From Modestobacter marinus (GTDB taxonomy: Bacteria; Actinomycetota; Actinomycetes; Mycobacteriales; Geodermatophilaceae), in NCBI RefSeq assembly GCF_011758655.1, contig NZ_JAAMPA010000001.1, positions 2,852,001 to 2,916,000 on the forward strand: 64,000 bases of DNA. Direction: 5' to 3'. Within the stretch, counting starts at the first letter, position 1, and every line of letters begins with the position of its first letter. Made by a program: the position numbers and the translations under genes. The notes beneath the pieces were generated by a model that was given only the letters and a program-made list of their open reading frames with translations, ran no database searches and was not told the DNA's origin. Shown here in pieces: positions 16,254 through 25,278 of the stretch.

Positions 16254-19200
16254 TCAGGCGATGAGCAGGCCGGACGCCGTGGCCGTCAGTCGGCCGGCCG
16301 ACGTGGCAGCGCCCAAGGCCGACTCCAGGACGGCGACTTGCGCCGCAGTCCGGCGGCGGTAGCCGAAGGTCTCCAGCGTCTGCGCGAACAGCTCCTCCTT
16401 GGTCATCCCGGCACTCGCCCGGCACAGCGCGATCATCGCGTTGCCGATTTCCTCCGGCGCCACCTGCTCCATCGGCCGGGTCCCCTCCGGATCCCGGCGG
16501 AAGCCGGTCCAGGACGACCGGTCCAGCCCAGCGGGCCACACAAAGGCACCGACCCGAAGCGACGCGGGAACCAGCGCCGCCAGCGCGTCCTTGCGCGCCT
16601 GCGCCACCCGGCCTAGCCCGAACGCGCCGGCCGTGAGCCGGGCCAGCCGATCGAGGTGGATCGGCCCCTCAGCCTCGGCGCCGCCCTGCAGCACCCGCCC
16701 CACCCGCTCGGCTACCCGCCGGTTCCCCAGCTGGTCCAGCAGGCTGCGCTCACCCGCCGGCTCCGGCGTCCACGGCAGGAACGGCCACTCGCCGTCCAGC
16801 ATCGTCACCGGTGACTCGACCGCCACCGGCGGAGCCGCCGGCTCCGGCTGCGCCGGCCCCGGCTCCCGCTCCGGCTCCGGCTCTACCGTCTGGACAGGGA
16901 GATGCTCGGGCGGGGGAGCGACCGGGGTCTGGGCGGCGGTGACCAGCCGCTCCACCACCGTCTCCCGGTCGGCCAGCCAGGCCGGGAGCCACACCCGCTC
17001 CACCGCCGGCCAGCGCAGCATGCCGCCGAGCACCTCCACCGGCAGCCCGTCCCGGTCGCCGACCGTCCGCCGCCGCGCCCATGCCGGGCCGTCGAGCAGC
17101 ACCGCCAGCACCGGCACGTCGGGCGCGGCGGCCAGCGACACGGCCAGGTCCACCTTGAACTCCGACAACCCGACGTCGGTGCGCACGATCAGTCCCCGCC
17201 CACGCAGCGCGGCGGCGACGTCGTCCCGGTGCCGGTCGGGCAGCCAGGCGAACCGCGCGTCCCGCGGCAGCGCATCCGTGCCGTGGGCCGCCAGGTCCAG
17301 GTACGCGCGCAGGTGCTTGATCCCCACCGACGAGGTCTGCTCTGCCCGCAGGTCGGCCGGGTCGAAGGAGGAGAACACCACCACCTGTCGCCGGGCGCGG
17401 GTGATCGCCACGTTCAGCCGCCGCTCACCGCCCACCTTGTTCAGCGGCCCGAAGTTCAGCGGCAGCTGACCCCGGTCATTGGCGCTGAACGCGGTGGAGA
17501 ACAACACGACATCCCGCTCGTCGCCTTGCACGTTCTCCAGGTTCTTGACGAACAGGCCCTCGCCGTCGGTGCGGTCCAGCGCCTCGACCAGCCGCTCGTC
17601 ACCGGCGTCCCTCAGCAGTGCGTCGATCAGCGCCCGCTGCTGGGCGTTGAACGTCACCGCGCCGATCGAGGGCGGCTCGTCGGGGGAGAGCGCGAAGCGG
17701 CGGCGGATCTCCGCCACGATCGCCTCCGCCTCGACCGGGTTGGTGCGCAGCAGCTTGCCCGCCCCGGAGCGGTGGAACGTGCCGGCCACCCGCACCAGCG
17801 AGACGCCGCGGCCGTCCGGGGCCGAGGAGGCCGGCCCGTGCACCGGTGCCGGGAACGAGGACAGCCGGTTCTCGTAGTACTGGCCGTTGCTGAAGGCGAT
17901 CAGCGACTCGTCCTGGCTGCGGTAGTGCCAGGACAGCCACTGCCGCGGCACCCGCGCCTGCACGCATTCGGAGAGGATCGACTCCTCGTCCTCCACCGCG
18001 GTGGCCAGGTCCTCGGGCAGCGCGTCGTCGTCGGTCGTCGGCTCGGCGAAGGACGTCGGCGGCATCTGCTTGCTGTCCCCGACGACGACCGCGGCGTTCG
18101 CCCGGCCCAGCGCACCGACCGCGTCGGCGACCCGGATCTGCGAGGCCTCGTCAAACACCACCAGGTCGAACAGGCCGGCCCGGGCCGGGAAGAAGCGGGC
18201 CACCGAGTCGGGGCTGACCAGCACGCACGGCATGACGGCGGTGACCAACTCGCCGTACTCGGCGATCAGCCCGCGCACGCCGAGCCCGCCACGCTGCCGG
18301 TTCAGCTCCCGCTGCAGCGCCCCGACCCGACCACCGCGGGCGGTGACGTCGAAGGACCGCGCCGAGACGACCGACGCGGGCAGGGCCGCGGTCAGGTGCC
18401 GGCGCACCGCCCGGGACGCCGCCGAGAACCGGGAGATCGCCCGCTCGTGCACCGGCGCGTCGAAGACGGCCAGCCCGGTGGCCTCCTCCCGCTCGGTCAT
18501 CGCGGCGCCGGCCAGCCCGAGCTCGAAGGAGCGGACGGCGTCGTCGGCCGGCACCGCGCCGATCAGCAGCGCCGACCGGGCCTCACCCAATCCGGCCGAG
18601 CGCAGCGGCTCGACGGCGGCGACCAGGTCCAGCCACCGGCGCAGCGACGGCACCCCGGGAGCCGTGACCGCCCGCTCGGCGCGGGTCGCCTGCCACTGGG
18701 CGAACAACCCGTCGGCGCCCGCCCACCCCGCGAGCTGCTCGGGTGTCGACCGGCAGACGGTCAGCAGCTGCTGCACCGCCTCCTGCGCGCGGCCGACCGC
18801 CGCTGCAGCGGACGGGTTGGTTGCCGGTCCTTGGGCCAGCAGTGCGCGCAGCGCTCCGGGGAAGCCGTCGTGTCCCTCGACCACCGCGCCGGCCAGCCGG
18901 AGCCAGTCGACCTCCCGGTCGACCAGGCCGGGATCGGTCAGCGGGTTCCAGTCGCTGGGCACCTGCAGCCCGGGGATCGCCGCGGCGCGGGCGGCCAGTG
19001 TCCGCGCCGCCGTCTGCGCGGTGAGCAGGGCCGACGCCAGCGCCGGTACTGCCTTCGGTGCCACCTCACCGGTCAGCACCGGAGCCAGGGAGTCACGGAC
19101 GGCAATCAGCCGCTTCTTGCGACCGAAGAAGCCCGACTGCGCGGCGGTCTCCCCGGCGGCGGCGATCTCCGCCAGCGGCAGGTCCAGCGCGGCCGCCGTC

Positions 19201-22085
19201 GCTCCGTCCAAGCCCGGTGCCGCGCAGAAGGCGGCGACGTCGGCGGACAGTGCGGCCGTGTCGGTGCGCCAGCGTGCCGACCGGGTCTCGTCCAGCACCG
19301 CCAGGTCCACCGGCGGGCCGTCCAGCACCCGGGCCAGCCCGGCCAGGTCGCCTGGCGTGCGCACCGCGGCCAGCACCGGCGCCAGCCGCGCCGACCCCAG
19401 CAACTCGGCGACGGCGGCATCGACGGCAGCAGCGGCGGTCGCGGCGGCCGGCACGTCCACGTCGGCGACGTCCACGAAGCCCCACGGGTGCCCAGGCCGC
19501 GGCCGGGCCAGGTCGGCGACGTCCGGGAGCCCGGCCAGCGCGCGCCGCACCGCAGCGACGTCGTCGGCCGTCAGCCCACCGACCGCGGCCGGCGAGACCG
19601 GCAGCGGCGGCACGGAGTCGCCGACGCTCAGCGCACCGGTGTGCGCGCTGTACAGCGACAGGCCGGCGGCGTTCGGCTCGTGCAGCCGGGTGGCGTACCG
19701 GGCCAGCGCACGCCGGGCCGAGCGGAGGTCCTCGCCGTCGGCGGCCAGCCCCTGCTCGTCGACCTGCACCGCGTGCTCCAGTGCCGTGCGGATCTGGGCC
19801 CGCACCACGGCCGGTCGGCTGCCCTTGTCGTGCAGGTCGAGGGCGAACGGGCCCATCCCGACGGCGTCCAGCCGCCGGGCGACGACGTCCAGCGCGGCGC
19901 GCTTCTCGGCGACGAACAGCACCCGCTTGCCGTCGGCGACCGCTCGGGCCAGCAGGTTGGTGATGGTCTGCGACTTGCCCGTCCCGGGCGGGCCCTCCAA
20001 CACGAACGTCCGGCCGGCAGCGGCCTCGGCGACCGCGGTCAGCTGCGAGGCGTCCGCCGGCACCGGCACGCCGGCCGCGAGCTCGTCGAGGTCGACCGAG
20101 CCGTCCTCGGCGACCGGATCCTCGAACGGGTCGGTGGGGGAGTGCACCAGGTGCGCGACCAGCGGGTTCTCGCTCAGCGTCGCCCAGTGCTCGTCCAGGT
20201 CCTTCCACAGCCGGAACTTCGCGAACGCCAGGATCGCCAGGTCGGCGGTCGGCTCCACCCGGTACGGCAGCCCCTGCTCCACCAGCGCGAGGCGCATCGC
20301 CTGGAGCGCGGCGTCCAGGTCGATCCCGGCGCCGTCCTCGGTCGGCTCCTGCAGGCCGGGCACGCTCAACCCGTGCAGCTGGCGCAGCTTCTCCAGCAGG
20401 CAGTAGTTCGGGGTGCTGGTGCCGGACTCGTCCACGGTCAGCCGGTAGGCCCCCGACCGGGAGTGGGCCTTCAGCACGACGGGCACCAGGATCAGCGGTG
20501 AGCGCAGCGGGCGACCATCGAGCTCCCAGGCGAGGCTGCCCAGCGCCAGGTACAGGTTGTTGGCGCCGGTCTCCTCCAGCACCGTCTTCGCCTTGTAGGC
20601 CAGCGCCCGCATCCGGGTCAGGTACGAGCTCTCCGGGACGTCGACGTACAGGCCCCGGCGGTCCAGCAGCAGCTCGGCCAGCTGTTCCTGCGGCAGCTCC
20701 CGGGCCGACCGCAGTCCGCGCTCGCGCTGGACGGCGGCCAGCTGGTCGCTGGGCAACAGGGTCAGCGCCGTCCCGCCGTTGACCAGGTCCTCCAGCGCGC
20801 CGAGCTGCGCATCGGGCACGGTCAGCGCGATCCCGGCGCGCGGCGTGTAGTTGATCAGCCGGTTGCGCAGGCTGAGGTCCAGCAGCGCGTTCTTCCACTG
20901 GGCGATCCGCGGCGGGGCTGCCTCACGAGCATCGGTCGGAGCCGCCGTCCCGGTGTCGGCCGGGCGGGCGGGGGTGCTGTGCACCGCCGGCCGGTACTCG
21001 ACCACCTGCACGGTGCCGTCGGCGTCCCGGGTGCGGGCCGGCAGCGGGAGGACGCCGTCGCGCCGGGCGCGGTAGACGTCGACGACCCCGATGACCCGGT
21101 CCAGCTCGCCGGTGAGCCAGGCGGCGTAGGGCGGGCGGTGCAGCTCGTCGAAGCCGGCCGGCTCGGTCCGGGTGGTGAGCATCGTGGTCTCCACCAGCCG
21201 GATCAGCCCCAGGTCGACCAGGTTCACCAGGCTGGCGACGTCGGTGGTCGCCGAGCTCTGCGCCGACAGCTCCTCGCGCCAGTAGCCGAGGAAGGCGTGC
21301 CCCTCGACCAGCCACAGCAGCGGCCGGATGCCGGCCTGCTCCAGCGCGGCAGCCAGGACGACGACCAGGTCCAGGCAGGTGCCGACCCGCTCGTCGAGCA
21401 CCTCACCGGGCGTGCGCACCTTCTGCCCGACGTCCGCCCAGCTGGCCGGGGGCTCGCTGTAGCGGACGTCGCGGGCCTGGACGGCGGCGCAGATCGCGGC
21501 GGCGACGGCGTCCACCCGCTCGGCGCCGGACTGGTAGCCCTGGATCGACGGGCTGCCGGTCTGGGTGCGCAGTACCTCGGCGGCCTCGGCGACCAGTGTG
21601 GTGATCGACGGGTGGTTGGGGAGAACGTGGGCGGCGAGCATCTCCATCGCCAGCTCCAGGGGCGTGGCCAGCCACTGCGCCGCGGCCAGGACCTGCACCG
21701 GCACGCGCGCCGAGCCGAGTACCTCGCCGTCCTTCTCGACCGAGACCGACAGCCAGCCGGGACGGCGCTCCTCGACCTGCAGCATCGCCGCCGGGTCCAG
21801 CCGCAGCCCCACGTCGGTGAGCACCGTGGTGTGCCCCGGGTCGACGTCGGCGAACAGCTCGACGGCCTCGCCGATCGGGCCCGCGGCGTCCCGGATGCCC
21901 ACGTGAACGCTCGCGTGCCGCACCGGCTCGTCGTGCCCGGTGAGCACCATCTGGGAGACGACGGCGATGCCGTTGTGCGCCAGTGCGTAGCTGAGCACGG
22001 GTACGGCGGTGACCTCGACGGTGACCCGAGCGCCCTGCGCCGCCGCGTCGGTCGTCGCCGGCTGGAGGTCCGCGGGGTCGGTCAT
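16254..22085 (-). CDS. giant SF1 helicase with Vsr-like nuclease (DUF4011/DUF3320 architecture)
   Basis: 1943 residues. The N-terminal 370 include a transglutaminase-like patch, RVGTCLDLVVVLAAALEQAG (Cys near 237) and VEGHAFLGYW (His near 262). DUF4011 follows from about 390 (WKNALLDLSLRNRLINY). An SF1 helicase begins at about 700 with EGPPGTGKSQTI and continues with VVFDEASQIRVADA near 1310 and NVAITRARRQVVVFSSF. Next is a Vsr/MTES_1575-like nuclease region (RTDVGLSEFKVDLAV, LAVLLDGPAW), then a C-terminal DUF3320 block (MTKEELFAQTLETFGYRR). Related single-gene helicase/Vsr proteins have been linked to phage resistance. ATG start; it ends the defence island. Confidence 0.85.
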   Translation of the reverse strand: MTDPADLQPATTDAAAQGARVTVEVTAVPVLSYALAHNGIAVVSQMVLTGHDEPVRHASVHVGIRDAAGPIGEAVELFADVDPGHTTVLTDVGLRLDPAAMLQVEERRPGWLSVSVEKDGEVLGSARVPVQVLAAAQWLATPLELAMEMLAAHVLPNHPSITTLVAEAAEVLRTQTGSPSIQGYQSGAERVDAVAAAICAAVQARDVRYSEPPASWADVGQKVRTPGEVLDERVGTCLDLVVVLAAALEQAGIRPLLWLVEGHAFLGYWREELSAQSSATTDVASLVNLVDLGLIRLVETTMLTTRTEPAGFDELHRPPYAAWLTGELDRVIGVVDVYRARRDGVLPLPARTRDADGTVQVVEYRPAVHSTPARPADTGTAAPTDAREAAPPRIAQWKNALLDLSLRNRLINYTPRAGIALTVPDAQLGALEDLVNGGTALTLLPSDQLAAVQRERGLRSARELPQEQLAELLLDRRGLYVDVPESSYLTRMRALAYKAKTVLEETGANNLYLALGSLAWELDGRPLRSPLILVPVVLKAHSRSGAYRLTVDESGTSTPNYCLLEKLRQLHGLSVPGLQEPTEDGAGIDLDAALQAMRLALVEQGLPYRVEPTADLAILAFAKFRLWKDLDEHWATLSENPLVAHLVHSPTDPFEDPVAEDGSVDLDELAAGVPVPADASQLTAVAEAAAGRTFVLEGPPGTGKSQTITNLLARAVADGKRVLFVAEKRAALDVVARRLDAVGMGPFALDLHDKGSRPAVVRAQIRTALEHAVQVDEQGLAADGEDLRSARRALARYATRLHEPNAAGLSLYSAHTGALSVGDSVPPLPVSPAAVGGLTADDVAAVRRALAGLPDVADLARPRPGHPWGFVDVADVDVPAAATAAAAVDAAVAELLGSARLAPVLAAVRTPGDLAGLARVLDGPPVDLAVLDETRSARWRTDTAALSADVAAFCAAPGLDGATAAALDLPLAEIAAAGETAAQSGFFGRKKRLIAVRDSLAPVLTGEVAPKAVPALASALLTAQTAARTLAARAAAIPGLQVPSDWNPLTDPGLVDREVDWLRLAGAVVEGHDGFPGALRALLAQGPATNPSAAAAVGRAQEAVQQLLTVCRSTPEQLAGWAGADGLFAQWQATRAERAVTAPGVPSLRRWLDLVAAVEPLRSAGLGEARSALLIGAVPADDAVRSFELGLAGAAMTEREEATGLAVFDAPVHERAISRFSAASRAVRRHLTAALPASVVSARSFDVTARGGRVGALQRELNRQRGGLGVRGLIAEYGELVTAVMPCVLVSPDSVARFFPARAGLFDLVVFDEASQIRVADAVGALGRANAAVVVGDSKQMPPTSFAEPTTDDDALPEDLATAVEDEESILSECVQARVPRQWLSWHYRSQDESLIAFSNGQYYENRLSSFPAPVHGPASSAPDGRGVSLVRVAGTFHRSGAGKLLRTNPVEAEAIVAEIRRRFALSPDEPPSIGAVTFNAQQRALIDALLRDAGDERLVEALDRTDGEGLFVKNLENVQGDERDVVLFSTAFSANDRGQLPLNFGPLNKVGGERRLNVAITRARRQVVVFSSFDPADLRAEQTSSVGIKHLRAYLDLAAHGTDALPRDARFAWLPDRHRDDVAAALRGRGLIVRTDVGLSEFKVDLAVSLAAAPDVPVLAVLLDGPAWARRRTVGDRDGLPVEVLGGMLRWPAVERVWLPAWLADRETVVERLVTAAQTPVAPPPEHLPVQTVEPEPEREPGPAQPEPAAPPVAVESPVTMLDGEWPFLPWTPEPAGERSLLDQLGNRRVAERVGRVLQGGAEAEGPIHLDRLARLTAGAFGLGRVAQARKDALAALVPASLRVGAFVWPAGLDRSSWTGFRRDPEGTRPMEQVAPEEIGNAMIALCRASAGMTKEELFAQTLETFGYRRRTAAQVAVLESALGAATSAGRLTATASGLLIA

Positions 22086-22226
22086 GCGCCCTGTCTACCG
22101 GCCGGCACGGACGACTCCCGGCCAAGTCGTGACGGTTGTGGCAGCTGGGGCGGCAGCGGATGAAATCGCTACGCCTCACTGCGGCGGTGACGGCCACGGC
22201 GTGGTCACGCCACGGCCGGCGCCGCG

Positions 22227-22391
22227 CTACTGCAGGACGGTCAGCACGAACAGGATGAACAGCGCTGTCACGGCCAGCATGAGCAGGCTCCCGCCGACCG
22301 CCAGGGCGATGTAGCTCTCGCGGGCACGCCAGGCGACCAGTCCGCCCGCGATGGCGGAGACGAGCAGTACTCCGAGCAGGAACCAGATCAT
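22227..22391 (-). CDS. 54-aa membrane protein with two spans
   Basis: A short left-reading gene, MIWFLLGVLLVSAIAGG at the start and LAVTALFILFVLTVLQ at the end: two hydrophobic helices joined by WRARESYIA. ATG at 22389-22391, stop at 22227-22229. It is 28 bases downstream of the coiled-coil membrane gene and reads the same way, so it probably belongs to that operon. Function unknown. Confidence 0.5.
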   Translation of the reverse strand: MIWFLLGVLLVSAIAGGLVAWRARESYIALAVGGSLLMLAVTALFILFVLTVLQ

Positions 22392-22419
22392 CGGTACGTC
22401 TCTACTCCAGGGTCTGCGG

Positions 22420-23205
22420 TCACGGGGTGTCGACGGGCGTGGCCAGCGGCGCCCGAGTGTGGGTCATCATCTCGATGAGCTCCCGCACCGCTGCCCGCGT
22501 GCTGGCGATGTCGTCGGCGACCGGGCTGAGCCCGGCACGCTCGGACCCCACCGACGTGGCGATGGTCAGGTCGTCGACGACCAGCGCCGACCGCTCGAGC
22601 TCGGCCAGCTCTCGGGACAGCTGCGCGGCCTGCTCGCGGTGCCGAATCAGCGCGTCGGCGCGCTCGCCCAGCCGCTCGGCCGCTGCGTCCAGCGCCGTCC
22701 ACTGCTGCTGCCAGATCACTCGGGCCGGCCCGGTCGGCATCGCCCCGAGTTGGCTGCGGGCATCGTGGATGCGGAGCGCCAGGTCGATGACGGCGTCGAC
22801 CTCACGGTCGCCGTCGAACGCTGCGCGCGTGGCGTCCAACGCCGAGGAGGACCAGGACGGTTCCCGCAGCGTCTCCTCCCACGCGCGGCAGGCTGCACCG
22901 GCCACCCGCGCCTCGATCCAATCGGCCTCGGCCAGCTCGGTCTCCGGCCCGGTGAGAGAGAGCCGGCGGCGCTCGATGGCCGCTTCGCCCGTGAGCCCCA
23001 ACAGGGTCAGCAGCAGGACGGCGAACAGCACCCCAGTGGGTGCAGCGAGCGCCTGCAGTCCCACGAAGACACCCACCGCCAGCAGCCACCGGCTCCACGG
23101 CGGGAGGCGCCGCCACGCGTCACCTGCGTTCTGCAGCGCCCCGGCCGGTACCGACCAGTTCCGGCGTTCGATCCGGTTCCGTCCGTGCGGGTGCCGGGTG
23201 TTCAC
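22420..23205 (-). CDS. membrane protein with long helical/coiled domain
   Basis: 261 residues. Basic N-terminus (NRIERRNW), then two hydrophobic stretches at about 38-68 (WLLAVGVFVGLQALAA, GVLFAVLLLTLLGLTG) forming a hairpin anchor, then a soluble helical domain rich in Ala, Glu and Arg (LIRHREQAAQLSRELAELE) with coiled-coil character. No enzyme motif. Its start overlaps the end of the upstream gene by ATGA. Probably a structural or scaffold protein with its soluble part in the cytoplasm; that is inference. Confidence 0.6.
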   Translation of the reverse strand: MNTRHPHGRNRIERRNWSVPAGALQNAGDAWRRLPPWSRWLLAVGVFVGLQALAAPTGVLFAVLLLTLLGLTGEAAIERRRLSLTGPETELAEADWIEARVAGAACRAWEETLREPSWSSSALDATRAAFDGDREVDAVIDLALRIHDARSQLGAMPTGPARVIWQQQWTALDAAAERLGERADALIRHREQAAQLSRELAELERSALVVDDLTIATSVGSERAGLSPVADDIASTRAAVRELIEMMTHTRAPLATPVDTP

Positions 23206-23672
23206 AGCGCCTCGTGCGGCAGCAGCCGGGTCCGGTTCCGCGGGCTGTCGTTGTCAGCAGATCGAGGGGACAGCCGGAAGAGCGCTGTGCGCAGCTTCGG
23301 GTCGCCCGCCACCAGCAGGTCGATGACCTGGGCATCGGTGTGCACGGCGATGCCTCCCGAGATCGGCTCGACTCTGCGTATGTCGCTGCGGGGAATGGCC
23401 AGGGCGTGCGGGCCGTGGCGGTGTCCTGGTCTGGCTTGGCGCAGCAGGTCGGTGAAGGGCTGGCCAGGGTGCGCCGCTCCGATGAGCAGGGCACCGGACG
23501 TGATCGCCAGTGCGCCGGCGGACGTCTCCGTCCACTTGGCCCGGAACACCCCGTCGACGGCGTCACCCGGGGCGAGCGCTGCGGCCATCGCCCTGACGTC
23601 GGTCTTGAACGGTCGCTTGGTCCACGGACGCCGCAGCGCAACCCGCCACAACAGCTCCGTCGCCTGGTCCAC
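23202..23672 (-). CDS. PH-like domain protein, uncharacterised
   Basis: 156 residues. The middle (GDAVDGVFRAKW, GALAITSGALLIGA, HALAIPRSDIRRVEP, GGIAVHTDAQVIDLLV) has the alternating strands of a bacterial PH-like domain, often found as small membrane-associated or binding modules. I chose GTG 23672 because AGGAG (23680-23684 on this strand) lies 7 bases upstream; a longer frame to 23759 has no such site. Translationally coupled to the downstream membrane gene. Assignment to PH-like is inference. Confidence 0.5.
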   Translation of the reverse strand: MDQATELLWRVALRRPWTKRPFKTDVRAMAAALAPGDAVDGVFRAKWTETSAGALAITSGALLIGAAHPGQPFTDLLRQARPGHRHGPHALAIPRSDIRRVEPISGGIAVHTDAQVIDLLVAGDPKLRTALFRLSPRSADNDSPRNRTRLLPHEAL

Positions 23673-23900
23673 GGGTCTTCTCCTGACCGGATGCGGGTGA
23701 GTCCCGCTCCTGTGACTGAGACGACCACGGGTCACCGACGGCAATTGGGCCTGCGGCACCGCCTCTCACCGGATCGAGGGACACCGCGCGCGGCCGGTAC
23801 CTCGTCCGAGGGTGGCCTCGTCGTGGCCAGCCTCCGGTCAAGGCCTGACTCCCTAGCGTGACCGCCGGATAGCACCTGTTGGCCGGTCGTCGGAGGAAGC
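23673..23900. promoter_or_regulatory. divergent intergenic region
   Basis: About 230 bases between the left-reading PH-like gene and the right-reading nuclease. Contains GGAGGAAGC just before ATG 23901, the ribosome site for the nuclease. I see no clear promoter elements or palindrome. Confidence 0.4.
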
Positions 23901-25031
23901 ATGCAGAGCCTGTTCGCTGTCGTAGGTGCCCACAAGATCGCTGCGACGGTGGCCGCCGCAGCACTGGTGGTCGGGGCGGGAGTCGTCCACGAGGCAGTGA
24001 GCGGACCCGTCACCGCGACGGTGACCAAAGTGGTGGACGGCGACACCATCGATGTGCGGTACGACGGCGAGACCCGTCGGGTGCGACTGCTCAACGTGGA
24101 CACCCCGGAGTCGGTCGACCCCGCCAAGCCGGTCGAGTGCCTCGCCCCGGAGGCGACCCAGTACCTCAAGAGCCGCCTCCCCATCGGGATCGAGGTGCGG
24201 CTCGAGCACGACGAGGAGAAGTACGACCGGTACGACCGTGAACTCGCCGCGGTCTTCCTCGGCGATGATCTGGTGAACGCCGACATCGCCCGAGAGGGCT
24301 TCGGCGTGGCGCTGGTGGTCGAGCCGAACAAGCGGTTCTATCCGCCCGTGCGGCAGGCTCAGGACGCCGCGCGTGGGGCCGGCCGCGGCCTCCACGCCTC
24401 CGACGTGGCGTGTACCGTGCCGGCGCAGGTGGCCGCCCTCGAGCAGACGGCGGCCGACACGGTCGCCGAGCAGCCCGTCGCCCCGGCCGAGTTGACCGCT
24501 TTCGATTCCCACTCCGGTGAGCTGGTCGCTGCGCTGACCGCGGCGCGGGCGCTCGGTGTACTGCTGGATGGGGACTCGCGAATCTTCCCGCTGCTGCCGC
24601 TGACCGGCAGCGAGCTGACCGTGCTGCAGCGCCGGGTGCAGGACGTCCGCCTTGACCTGAACGCCGCCGTCACTGCCAACGACTCGGCCCGGACGGCCGA
24701 GCAGCAGCGGCAGGAGGAGGAGGCCCGGCGAGCCGCGGAGGAGGCGGCGCGCCAGGCCGCGGAGGAAGCGGCGCGCCAGGCCGCCGAGGAGGCTGCGCGG
24801 CAGGCCGCTGAGCAGGAGGCCGCGCGGAAGTCGGCCGAGGACGCTGCTGCGGCGGCGGCCCGAGCCCGTTCGCAGTCGTCCGGCTCGTCGTCCCGGACCT
24901 CGTCGAGTGCCCCGAGGACGGCAGCTCCATCGCAGACGTCCGGTAGCTCCGGCCCCAGTGGCTACACCGGCTGCCGGAGCTACGCGCCCGGCGGCAAGAG
25001 CTGGACGCCGATGCCGTGCCCAGGCTCCTGA
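23901..25031 (+). CDS. secreted staphylococcal-type nuclease (thermonuclease)
   Basis: 376 residues. An N-terminal hydrophobic segment (about 10-30, KIAATVAAAALVVGAGVV) acts as signal or anchor, so the enzyme is likely outside the membrane. The SNase domain spans about 38-165: KVVDGDTIDVRYDG, VRLLNVDTPES, EKYDRYDRELAAVFL; these hold the Ca2+-binding Asp residues and catalytic Arg positions. A helical middle region and an Ala/Glu/Arg-rich coiled coil (about 265-315) follow, then a Ser-rich linker and a Cys-containing tail (GYTGCRSYAPGGKSWTPMPC). It would degrade DNA or RNA outside the cell. Good ribosome site GGAGG. Confidence 0.88.
   Translation: MQSLFAVVGAHKIAATVAAAALVVGAGVVHEAVSGPVTATVTKVVDGDTIDVRYDGETRRVRLLNVDTPESVDPAKPVECLAPEATQYLKSRLPIGIEVRLEHDEEKYDRYDRELAAVFLGDDLVNADIAREGFGVALVVEPNKRFYPPVRQAQDAARGAGRGLHASDVACTVPAQVAALEQTAADTVAEQPVAPAELTAFDSHSGELVAALTAARALGVLLDGDSRIFPLLPLTGSELTVLQRRVQDVRLDLNAAVTANDSARTAEQQRQEEEARRAAEEAARQAAEEAARQAAEEAARQAAEQEAARKSAEDAAAAAARARSQSSGSSSRTSSSAPRTAAPSQTSGSSGPSGYTGCRSYAPGGKSWTPMPCPGS
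24735..24806 (+). repeat. 24-bp in-frame tandem repeat in nuclease gene
   Basis: Three 24-bp units (24735-24758, 24759-24782, 24783-24806) encode AEEAARQA repeats in the coiled-coil tail of the nuclease, with more degenerate copies on both sides. In-frame repeats like this can change number by slippage without breaking the gene. Confidence 0.75.
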
Positions 25032-25077
25032 CGCCTGCCCGACATCGTGGTGCGCAGGTCGCAGCGACCGAGGTGGG

Positions 25078-25158
25078 TCACCGGCTGAGGCGCTCGGCGG
25101 CCTCTGCGTAGCGGGCAGCCGGTGTCGAGCACCCGGTCGAGCAGTTCCCGCTGCCGGG
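25078..25158 (-). pseudogene. C-terminal remnant of a ribbon-helix-helix antitoxin
   Basis: On the minus strand this stretch encodes RELLDRVLDT then, after a one-base frame change, RYAEAAERLSR and TGA at 25078-25080. It matches the tail of the intact antitoxin at 32427-32630 (RELLDRVLDTELPRYAEALERLG) both in protein and in DNA. The N-terminal ribbon-helix-helix and any toxin are missing. It lies in the 247-base gap between the nuclease and the next gene, where I see nothing else. Confidence 0.65.
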
Positions 25159-25278
25159 CGCACCGAGAGCGGCGCCTGGGGCGAGTGGGCCGCATGGGAC
25201 GAAATCGTTCCGCTGACGCCGGCTCTCGTCGGTCCGCCGTGCCATGGTCCGCCTCGTTGCACCGAGAGCGGGGGACGC

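Noticed and set aside
16902-20501. Very long open frames on the plus strand (up to 1199 codons) over the giant helicase gene
   Set aside because: They mirror a strongly GC-biased coding strand, are rich in Arg, Gly and Pro, lack motifs, and the minus strand carries clear helicase and nuclease motifs.
22188-22220. Terminator hairpin after the 54-aa membrane gene
   Set aside because: The GGCGTG/CACGCC arms leave only a 2-base loop and the outer GGCC pairs are interrupted, so support is too weak.
24735-24806. CRISPR-like repeats
   Set aside because: The 24-bp units are directly adjacent without spacers and encode an in-frame Ala/Glu coiled coil.
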